The notes beneath the pieces are model-generated. The model made no database searches, was not told the origin of the DNA, and saw only the letters and a program-made list of their open reading frames with translations. DNA of 64,000 nucleotides from Phoenix dactylifera. Taxonomy: Eukaryota; Streptophyta; Magnoliopsida; Arecales; Arecaceae. This document shows positions 35,776-44,641 of this stretch, one piece after another; the first letter of the stretch is position 1, and each line of letters starts with the position of its first letter. The stretch lies in assembly GCF_009389715.1 (NCBI RefSeq), contig NC_052392.1, positions 33,218,125 through 33,282,124 on the forward strand, read 5' to 3'. The position numbers and the translations under genes are program-made.

Positions 35776-37176
35776 CATTGCTTGGATGCTTTCAATCAGA
35801 ATTTTCGCTAATTAAGTTTTCTTTATTCTTAATTAATTTATCAGTCTTATGCATGAAAGTTTGATTGGATGACTTTAATTTTTTGTTCTTTAAGGTAAGA
35901 GTTTTGCATTCATCCATTAATTCATTAAATGCATCATAAAGCTCTTCAAAAGTAAAGCCAAGATGAGTTTCAGTGCTTACCTCATTGCCATCAGCCATTA
36001 GGCAAAGATTTGTCTTTTCTTGCGGTTCTTCTTCTGAAGATGAATCTTCAGTTTCACTCCAAGTAGTGAGGAAGAGCTTCTTCTTCTTTCCATATTTTCT
36101 CATTAGTGGGCAGTCGGCTCTAAAGTGATCGGGTTTCTTGCATTCGTAACAAGCGACTGCCTCTTTCTCTTTTTTCTTACCTTTTTCCTTATCAAAGGCA
36201 TTTGAAGTGAATCTCTTCTTCTTCTTTCCATATTTTCTCATTAGTGGGCAGTCGGCTCTAAAGTGACCGGGTTTCTTGCATTCGTAACAAGCGACTGCCT
36301 CTTTCTCTTTTTCTTACCTTTTTCCTTATCAAAGGCATTTGAAGTGAATCTCTTCTTGTAGGAAGGTTTCTTCTTTCTTAGGAACCTTTTGAACTTCCTA
36401 ACAAGAGCTTCTTCCTCATCTCCTTCTTCTTCATCCTCACTGCTGCTACTGTCATTTTTCTTGTGAGCAGTGAATTTGAAAGCTATTACCTTTCTCCTTT
36501 GGCTCTCTTTCTCGGTGTACTGCTTCATAGTTAGCTCATGGGTCATCAGCGATCTAAGAAGCTTTTCTAGTGGAAGTGTGTTGAGATCTTTAGCTTCTTG
36601 GATAGCTGTCACTTTAGCTTCCCATGTGCAAGGTAGAGAACGAAGGACTTTCCTGACAAGATCACTATTAGAATAAGTTTTTCCAAGACTTTTTAAGCCA
36701 TTAATGATATCAGTGAATCTTGTGAACATGCATGTGATGGTTTCAGATGGTTCCATTTTAAACAGTTCATATTTATGTACAAGCATGTTGATTTTAAATT
36801 CCTTCACCTGATTGGTATCCTCATGGGTAACCTCAAGTCTATCCCATATTTCCTTAGCCGAAATATAGGTGGAAATCCTATTGAATTCATTTGTATCTAA
36901 AGCACAATAAAGTACATTCATTGCCTTAGCATTTAGTTGGACCCTTTTCTTATCATTATTATCCCAATCTTTTTCAAGCTTGGGAATTGCAATATTATCT
37001 ACAATGTGTGTGGGAATGTATGGTCCATTTATTATTATGCTCCAAACATCATAATCTTGGGCTTGTATGAATATCCTCATTTTAGCCTTCCAATAGGTGT
37101 AGTTTGTTCCATTGAACAAAGGTGGCCTATTGGTAAACTGCCCTTTACTTAGGGTAGACCCAAATTGAGTTGCCAT
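35776..37176 (-). pseudogene. Ty1/Copia gag remnant with duplicated zinc knuckle
   Basis: From the ATG at 37176 the frame runs MATQFGSTLSKGQFTN, the DUF4219-like PPLFNGTNYTYWKAKMRIFI, then a UBN2 gag domain (EIWDRLEVTHED, LVHKYELFKMEPSETITCMF, VRKVLRSLPCTWEAKVTAIQ). After a Lys-rich linker the CCHC knuckle region is present twice in a 138 bp tandem duplication (36103-36240 and 36241-36378). The first-translated copy is frameshifted by one base in its Lys run. The second reads CYECKKPDHFRADC. The frame continues to about 35792 in a helical Lys/Glu/Asn-rich region. No protease, integrase or RT follows, so the element is truncated. Confidence 0.85.
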
Positions 37177-37227
37177 TTAATCTTTTGTTTTAATTAAATT
37201 GGATCAACAATCAATATTAGAGCACCT

Positions 37228-37239
37228 GCTCTGATACCA
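37228..37239 (-). other. Retrotransposon primer-binding site (initiator tRNA-Met)
   Basis: The minus strand reads TGGTATCAGAGC, the standard Copia primer-binding site complementary to the 3' end of initiator tRNA-Met. It is two bases from the LTR edge and 52 bases upstream of the gag ATG, as expected for an intact 5' junction. Confidence 0.85.
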
Positions 37240-37241
37240 CT

Positions 37242-37910
37242 TGTTGCCCAGAAGACAACCCAAGAGGAAGGGTGAATTGGGTTCTAATTAAAATTAGATT
37301 CTTTAATTTTATCTATTGAGGATTATGAAAGCTTTCTTGATTTTAAACAAATGTAATTAAGTAATATATAAGAAAACAGTAAAGAAGTAAAGCAAGATAA
37401 ACCACAATACAAACACAAGGTTTTTATAGTGGTTTTAAGTAAACCAACCTTGTTCCTACATCCACTCCCCAAGCTTTCCTTGGGAATTCACTATAATCCT
37501 AAGATTACAGCCCGGTTGTTTTACAAGCTCACAACCTAACTTGTTGTTTTCATAGGATCACAACGAACCTGATCGATTTTCCCTGGCTCACTGACTAATA
37601 CCACTCTATTTATTTTTCCGGACTCACAAACAACCCAGTTGGTTTTACGGGCTCACTAACCAAAATCTACACTGTTGGTTTTACGGGCTCACCAACAAAC
37701 CTTAACCCCTTGATTGAATCAAGTAACAAATATCAGAGAGTAGAGTTTAAAGATTACAAGCTTCAAAATAAGCAGATATAACAATGTAAATAAAATATAA
37801 AGAAAGAAGCTCTCAAACAGAGTTTGCTGATGCAAGGCTTGGCTTCTCTTTTACTGGATCCTCTCTTCAATGCGCTGGTAGTTGAGGATCACTTCAATGA
37901 GCCTTTAATA
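37242..37910 (-). mobile_element. Copia 5' LTR (probably truncated)
   Basis: The LTR edge (TGTTGCCCAG on the plus strand, i.e. ...CA on the minus) abuts the primer-binding site. Internally the plus strand has GGTTTTACGGGCTCACYAAC repeated at about 37641 and 37678, within a run of similar GCTCAC-containing units from 37525 to 37700. The outer end is not defined because plus-oriented Copia sequence starts at about 37911. Confidence 0.65.
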
Positions 37911-38192
37911 GAGCAGAATTAGGTTACAAACCTAAGAACAAACAGAAAGTACTTAAGAACTTCTTTGTTAAAGTAAAAAAAACTAAAACTAAAAATATAA
38001 CTTGCTTCTGCTGTGGTAAAGTATGTCACAAAATAAACATATGTAATTTCAGAGCAGAATTAGGTTACAAACCTAAGAACAAACAAAAATTACTTAAGAA
38101 CTTCTTTGTTAAAGTAAAAAAAACTAAAACTGAAAATGTAACTTGCTTCTGCTGTGGTAAAGTATGTCACAAAATAAACATATGTAATTTCA
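37911..38192 (+). repeat. 141 bp tandem duplication across a Copia zinc knuckle
   Basis: GAGCAGAATTAGGTTACAAA starts at 37911 and at 38052. Each unit encodes CFCCGKVCHKINIC, a CX2CX4HX4C nucleocapsid knuckle, followed by NFR. Confidence 0.85.
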
Positions 38193-39069
38193 GAAAAACA
38201 GAAAAACAAAAAAACAGAATAAAGTAAAAAAAATTTGGGTTCCAAAAAGAACCACTTATACTAACCATGAAGGACCCAAGAAGGTTTGGGTACCTAAATC
38301 TGCTTGATTGTTGCTTCTAGGAGTATCTTGCGGCCTAACATAACAAAAGAAGTTGGTATCTTGATAGTGGCTGCTCAAGACACATGATGGGTGACAAGAT
38401 CAATTCTTCACCCTTGAAGCAAAGGAAGGAGGAGTGGTGACTTCTGGTGATAATGGCCAAGGTTGCATTGTTGGTATTGGTAAAATTCAAATCACCCCTT
38501 CTACCTTTATAGATAATGTATTATATGTTAATGGTTTAAAGCACAATCTTATTAGTATTATTCAATTATGTAACAAAGGATTTAGGGTTACCTTTGAAGC
38601 ATCTCTATGCATTGTAACTAACCCCATAGATAATGACATTATCTTTATAGGACATAGACGTGGCAATATATACATGATAAATCTAGATGATCTTACTATG
38701 AGTAGTCATTGCCTAGTTGCCACGGATATTAGAGTTAATGAAGCTAGTTGGATATGGCATCATAGATTAGGTCATACTAGTATGGATCTAATATCTAAGT
38801 TAATAAAGAAGGAACTAGTTAAAAGAATTCCTAAGTTAAAATTTGAAAAAGATAGAATATATAAAGCATGTCAATTAGATAAACAAACAAGAAATTCTTT
38901 TAAATCTAAAGACATCGTGTCAACCTCTAGACCACTAGAATTACTTCATATGGATCTTTTTGGTCCTACTAGAACTACTAGTCTAGGAGGAAAGAAGTAC
39001 AGGTTCGTAATAGTAGATGACTTTTCTAGATACACATGGGTACTGTTTTTGGCACACAAAGATGAATAG
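37911..39069 (+). pseudogene. Ty1/Copia gag-pol fragment: knuckles, protease, pre-integrase, integrase start
   Basis: Plus-strand order: two CCHC knuckles (37998 and 38139), then WYLDSGCSRHMMGD (38354), the retropepsin active-site Asp-Ser-Gly. A one-base frameshift at about 38396-38402 leads to EGGVVTSGDNGQG and the GAG-pre-integrase domain with HHRLGHTSMDLISKL. The integrase zinc finger has lost its first Cys (IYKACQLDKQ where CxxC is expected). The core begins PLELLHMDLFGP (catalytic Asp) and runs through VDDFSRYTWVLF to a TAG at 39067. The rest of integrase, RT and RNase H are missing. It faces away from the gag at 35.8-37.2 kb. Confidence 0.85.
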
Positions 39070-39076
39070 ATTCTTC

Positions 39077-39345
39077 AAGTAACCTCAAGTCTATCCCATA
39101 ATTCCTTAGCAGAAATACAGGCGGAAATCCTATTGAATTCTTTGCATTTAAGGCACAATAAAGTATATTTATTGCCTTAGCATTTAGTTGGGCTCTTTTC
39201 CTATCATTATCATCCCAATCTTTTTCAAACTTGGGAATTTCAATATTATCTACAATGTGTGTGAAAATGTGTGGTTCATTTATTATTATACTCCAAATAT
39301 CATAATTTTGAGCTTGTATGAATATACTCATTCTAGCCTTCCAAT
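39077..39345 (-). pseudogene. Second Copia gag fragment
   Basis: The minus strand reads WKARMSIFIQAQNYDIWSII and DNIEIPKFEKDWDDNDRKRA, a diverged copy of the gag at 36.8-37.1 kb. One base is lost near CALNAKNS, so the frame breaks before the EIWDRL-equivalent. It joins the plus-strand integrase fragment at one end and cyclin intron 2 sequence at the other. Confidence 0.8.
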
Positions 39346-39548
39346 CTTTTTGCATTGCTTCTTGAAAACCACAGCCTGAGATCTATTGCTTTGTGACTAG
39401 GTTGACTTCAGCTTTAGGTTTTCTAAATTATTTCAAAACGATCGCTTTAGCTATTCTAAAATGTCTAATACATTGCTGTCTCTCAAAAAGTTCTGATGCT
39501 CGGCTTCAAGATGAAGCACAAACAGCCATTACCACTGCTGCTAATGAG
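39342..39548 (+). pseudogene. Cyclin-B intron 2 duplicate and exon 3 relic
   Basis: CTTTTTGCATTGCTTCTTG...ATTGCT (39346-39476) repeats, in the same orientation, the intron 2 sequence at 35651-35775 that precedes the Copia insert. It is followed by about 70 bases reading, with one indel, VSQK then ARLQDEAQTAITTAANE and a GAG/GTATAA donor at 39549. This resembles the ITRSFCAQLLANAQAA block that follows GDIGN in plant B-type cyclins. It is less certain than the other cyclin exons because it is short and frameshifted. Confidence 0.55.
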
Positions 39549-39574
39549 GTATAAACGATGATCTCTATCATTTA

Positions 39575-40144
39575 TACAGATCATCGCGATTCATTATGGC
39601 ATGTAAAAGAGCAACAGCCTTGACAAAGGAAGATCAAAGTGATAAAAATTGTCAAAATCCCCAACTCTTCAGCAGAAACAAACTAAAACATGAAGAGGAA
39701 AAATAGAGCATTGAATCCACATAACAATGTAGGGAAAAACACACCATCAAAACAGAGCATTATAGCATCTGAAAACCTCCAACTACAATTGATTTAAAAG
39801 AACATAGAATGAACTCAAATAACAAATTTAACATGAGGAAACCGAACTTAAACAGGAAAAGAAGAAACAAAACAACAAGAGAAAAGATTTTCCCAACGGC
39901 TAACACACAGAGAAACAAACGAAAACCCTATAAAGAACATCAAGAGAGATATGGTCCAAAGAACGAGCGAAACAATTAAAAATTCGTATGAGAAAAAGAT
40001 AGCAAGAAACGGCCTTTCTCTCACCAAACTATTCAAGAAACCAAACTAAGAGATAAAAAAGAATGAGATTTGAAGGAGGTGGGCCTCTGATTCTATCTCA
40101 CCTCGCTACTGCTGAGGAACTACAGCATCACGCCTCAATGCCAT
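39575..40144 (-). pseudogene. Cyclin-B exon 1 and intron 1, inverted copy
   Basis: Exon 1 (40144..40102) reads MALRRDAVVPQQ followed by an in-frame TAG, then a CGAG/GTGAGA donor. Intron 1 (40101 down to about 39575) is the reverse complement of the plus-strand intron 1 at 34787-35420 except that about 90 bases (35160-35250) are absent. The stop codon in exon 1 means it cannot make a full cyclin from this ATG. Confidence 0.75.
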
Positions 40145-40620
40145 GGCTTCTCCTCCTCCTCCTTCCTGGCTCTTCCCAAAGCTCAACAACACGGAAGAAA
40201 AGAAATGCTGGAGGCAGGCTGTTCGTGACTCCCCATCTCTACTCAGATTTGCCAACGTAGAAGAAATCCAAAGGCTTCACAGGGGTGACCAAAAGAAAAG
40301 TAGGAGGGAAACTGACAAAAACGCTTGCTTTCCGGCCTCTTCCTTCCCTTCTTTCTCGTCTCTCTGGTTTCTTTCTTTCGTGATGGATGTTGTCTGGTTT
40401 CTTTCTCTCTGTCGTTCTTTTATAGTTTGTTGGATGAGAAGGGTATGCGGAGAGGATATCCCTGTGGGGCGAGGATACGCCTCCAACGGTCGAATTAAAT
40501 CGAGAGCTCGACAATAGGAGAGACGCCTCCAACGGTCGAATTAAATCGAGAGCTCGACAATCGGAGAGACGCCTCCAACGGTCGAATTAAATCGAGATCT
40601 CGACAATCGGACGGCTCAGA
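40145..40620 (-). promoter_or_regulatory. Cyclin-B-like promoter/5' UTR with three MSA elements in 46 bp repeats
   Basis: Upstream of the minus-strand exon 1, three tandem 46 bp units (starting 40477, 40523, 40569) each contain TCCAACGGTC (40482-40491, 40528-40537, 40574-40583). That is a perfect match to the mitosis-specific activator consensus YCYAACGGYY, bound by three-repeat MYB factors in G2/M-phase genes, including B-type cyclins. The elements work in either orientation in known promoters. The intervening GAATTAAATCGAGAGCTCGA is conserved among units. Confidence 0.7.
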
Positions 40621-40929
40621 GCGAGTGAGGGGCTGTAGCTGTCGGGTTGAGGGTGGGGATTAAACGAACAAAGTTAAGAGCGAAGGCGGGACACGCGCTG
40701 TACGGACATTCTCTGATGGATTACGGTGGAAATTATCCTCTAAATCTTGGTTACTTTTCATTATCTTTTGAGGAAGTGTGGAATGGGAGAGATAGGGTAT
40801 GTTCTCGTGGCCTTGCGGATCAGCGATGGGTTTATTGGGCTTTTTCAAGAACATGCATCTTTTATTTTTATTTTTCGGACTAAAGTGCAATATTTAGTTT
40901 ATTCCAACAATATCGAAGTAGAGCCGCCC

Positions 40930-41090
40930 AAGGCTCTAGCCTAAAGACTATTAGCTATAAATGCATTGAAGCGACTCTTAGCTATGAATTATTAAGGCTC
41001 CCAAGCCTAAAGACCTCTTAGTTACAAATGCAGCATTGTGGCTGCCAAGCCTAAAGACTCTTAGCTACAAATGCATCGAAGTCTCCAAAT
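40930..41090. repeat. Degenerate short tandem repeat
   Basis: Variants of AAGCCTAAAGACTCTTAGCTACAAATGCAT recur three to four times at 40-70 base spacing, with indels. Confidence 0.7.
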
Positions 41091-42660
41091 AATTTTTATA
41101 TTTATTTATTATTATTATTAGTGAGTTCGTCTTAGGCTTCCAAAACTACTGAGCCACTTCTGTGTCGAAACACAAGTTGGTTGCTGGTTGCTTATTATTA
41201 TTAACTAGCAGCACTTAGCATGTGGGATGGGTATATAGAGATGGATGGCAGTCATGCCATCAAACAACAAAATTTATAGATTTTTTTTCTTATTTTTTTC
41301 AGTGTTTAAAATGAGACCTGTTTGGCATGGAAAAGGAGGTGGATTGTCATGGCGCCCCATTATGGTATTCATGAGGCTAACTATCAAGTCTAGGTTAGGA
41401 GTATATTGGTGAAATACTAAGCTTGTATGTTGCATGCAACCTATGAGAAATCAAAGAGTACTTCACAAATAACTACGATTTTATCAACTGAGGAAGTATT
41501 TAACAATCTCCTAGTAAATTTTTCATAAGAATCATAGATGAAAAGGCTAAATGATTGTCGACGCAATATATTCTCTATCATCTCCAAACAATTCGAACAT
41601 AATATAAGATTTCTAGAAAGTAAGACTTCTTCTTTTAATATTTTAGTTATATTTTGAGTTAAAGTTTTTGAGAAGGATACGTAGAAAAACAAAGATGCTC
41701 TAGGATGTAAATGCATATGAAAACTTTCTTTGATCCATCTTAAAGTGACTTGGTCATACAATAGTCAGCTATCTGCATCTATTGCACCAATACCTACAAG
41801 TCACACAAATTCTCTCATGCTACGTGGTACAAGAAATCTTTTGTTTTTGGGTGTGTATGTGTATAGAAAATGAGTTTGTATCCTCTCTAGTTTGTATCTA
41901 AACTAGAGAGAATTGGTTCTCCAATCGCAATGGTTTGCTACTGACACAATGGTCATGATTGGATGGGTCCTACGAACTACTTGTCCATGCATGTCAGTGG
42001 AGATGATCCAATCAAAGTCATCACATCGATCACAAATGGCCATCATTGGAATAGGTCCTCTCTTATTCAAGAATACATTGGAGAGGATCTCAGCTCAGAA
42101 AAAATGAAACTCCCTTGCATTGCGGTAGAAAAAGTTTTATGACCCAATAGGCAATAGCTTAGAGTTAAACCTTCTCTTGTTTCTTTTTTGATATAAAGTG
42201 GCTGTATTCAAATTTCTGCACTCACATCACAGAGACATGAGGCCATCTTGGAAAATTTGTTAATCACATTGGCTGAAACTCTAGTGGGAAAGGTCTGCTA
42301 CTCCCATGGATCAGTTTTCAACTAGGAAGACTCGTCATTCCCACTTGAATAACTCGCCAAAACATGCAATGGACTGACTTGTTGAACCCAAAAAGTTACA
42401 GAGAGGGGAAGGAATCCACTCGCATGCATGAGAATCTCAACTTGAGATCCACTAAAAATTCGAAAAGGAATGTAAATTAAGTATTTGCATTGGTACCAAT
42501 GGAGTTGTTCCAAGATTTCTTAGACTTTTAATTAGATCTCGGGCCACGGCCCTTGAATACTGAAGGGGCAATCTAGGCAATATAATAACTACTGGTTCTA
42601 CCGGTTAAGTTCGATAGTGGGACCCTTCCCTCAAAATCTGATGGTTTCCACCCTTCTCCT
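41091..42660. other. Intergenic stretch
   Basis: One minus-strand ORF of 106 codons (41441-41761, containing LILCSNCLEMIENILRR) is open but has no motif I recognise and no neighbouring exon signals. It may be a relic. Nothing else stands out. Confidence 0.4.
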
Positions 42661-42666
42661 CCATCT

Positions 42667-43515
42667 ATAATAGGGTTGCAAATAGGTCTGGTCAAAGAGG
42701 ATTATGCTTGACCCCAACCTGGCTTGGTTTTGTATTTGGGTTATGATTTTAGATCCAAACCTAACCCATCATCTGATCAGGCAGATCTATGGAAAGAATT
42801 TTAGACTAAGCGGATTATTTGGGTTGAGTCGAGGTCAAGTATGATAGGACCCAACCTGAAACATTCAAGTTTGAGTTGGGATAGAGTTCGATCAAGTTCG
42901 TAGTTAGAGTTTAGTATCTAGCGATTAACCAAAATTGAATAGTTGATAATTAAATATAAAATAAAAAAATAATAAAAAAGAGCTAATTTAAACATAAGTT
43001 TTTTTTAAAAAAATCTTTCATTTCATCAAACTAATGGATCATTCTTATGTTTATAAACTATGATTTTTAATATATTATATTGATATGCTTAACGGTATTA
43101 TAAATAACAATATACAAAATCAAACAATAGATGAGAGGAGATGTAGTTATTAAGATAAAAAATGAGGAATTACTTTAAATGAGATTTTATTCAATGAAAT
43201 GGGAAAGATTATCAAAATGGAGAAGACAATTTATATAATTCAAGGTTTTGGACTGAGCCGGATCAAGTTCGATTAGAGATTGCCCATTTTCGTTGATCCA
43301 AATTAAACCCAAATAATTTATAGATTAGGTTAGCCTAGGTTGAAAATTACAATATCTAGTCCATACCCAAAATTTAGATAAGATCCAATTTTTGAAGCCA
43401 ACCTAGCACATGGGTCTTAAAAAACAAATCAGGTCAGGACCAGGTCTAATCACAAATCAACTCAAGACCAGATTTGGTCACAGATCAGCTCAACCCATAT
43501 CCAGCCCTAATCTGC
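42667..43515. mobile_element. Possible non-autonomous DNA element with imperfect inverted ends
   Basis: The left end TAGGGTTGCAAATAGGTCTG and the inward-read right end TTAGGGCTGGATATGGGTTG are similar, and the subterminal sequence is rich in CCAACCT/AGGTTGG and AACCC/GGGTT motifs in opposite orientations. That is the layout of plant 'TAGGG-TGGCAA' MITE-like elements. The target duplication is not clear. Confidence 0.45.
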
Positions 43516-44640
43516 AATACTCCCCCTCCCCCCACTTCTGTCCTATCCTTTAGATAAGCCCCCTACATTGTTCCCTCACATAGCTCTGATTTACTCCTGT
43601 TTAATTTTCCGCTTTCACCTATTTGTGCCTCCTTTATTAATCTCTCACTTATCTTCATATTGCTTGTTACTGAGCTCTTTAACCCCTCCCTCCTTCCTTT
43701 TTTACGGCTTGCCCCTAATATCTTTAATATCATATGTACATTGCTTCATCATCCATGTTGTAAATACCTTAATTGATTCCTATAGACTACCTCATTGCCA
43801 CTGATATATTGTCCACGTTACTTCATTGTTCATCTTCTAAATACTCAATTTCATGAGGGAACAGGAAAAAAATTAGGAGTGCAATAAAAAAGAGAGTTTG
43901 TATAGAAGAGCTTGAAATAGAATAAAGAAAGATTATATAAAAGAAAGATGGTTAATATGCTTGGATCACACAAGGAAATAAGAATAGAAGAAAAATTGGT
44001 TGTCGAATTCCAATTCTTATTTCTTCTAAATTAGGAAAAAGATTGGATATCTATTTTTTATTTATTTATGTTGAGTACATAATTTTAACAAGTACCGCCA
44101 ATAAAATACGACATATCTATTGATTCTTTCTTTTAATCTTGGCTCTTGAATCAAAACTAAAGAGGAGCTCACAAAAAAAATTATAGGTATCGAAACAAAA
44201 ACCTTTAAATTATGGAAGGATGTTATCATCTTTGGATAAATTGGGACTCAGAAGTCTAAAACTACTTTCCTCTATCTTCATCTCTTTCTTTTTCTTTTCT
44301 CTCCTCCTAAGCAATAGGGAAACTAATCCTCTTACTTTCCTCTATTGCATATCAAGGAAACAAAGATGTAATCTTGTTGGACTGCATGGTACATCTATGT
44401 TGTGTTGTTTAGCCTTTTCTTTAATTGTTTTTATCTTTATAGAATGATTGTTCTTTAATAGAAATGATACAACTTAGTTGTTATATGATGGAGCAGTCAT
44501 GCTCAACATTTTTCCGTTACAAAAATTTTTCTCATGAAATTATTTGTTGAAAAAAATCCTTATATCATATTGGATTTTGTTCCACCACTTTAACTATAAT
44601 AACATGAATTGGATATTTTAGATACATATCAAAACTGAGT
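43516..44640. other. Intergenic stretch
   Basis: Pyrimidine-rich then AT-rich; only short hydrophobic-looking ORFs from T-rich DNA, which I do not consider genes. Confidence 0.5.
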
Positions 44641-44641
44641 T

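Noticed and set aside
38434..39069. Considered as an intact integrase gene
   Set aside because: Only the pre-integrase domain and the start of the core are present, one zinc-ligand Cys is lost and the frame stops at a rearrangement junction.
40143..40517. Plus-strand 124-codon ORF beginning MASPPPPSWLFPKLNN
   Set aside because: It runs antisense to the cyclin upstream region and exon 1 boundary, part of it is duplicated in inverted form at 35.2 kb, and I recognise no protein family; a small real gene cannot be fully excluded.
41441..41761. Minus-strand 106-codon ORF with LILCSNCLEMIENILRR
   Set aside because: Open but with no recognised motif, no ATG context and no adjoining exon; noted as a possible relic only.
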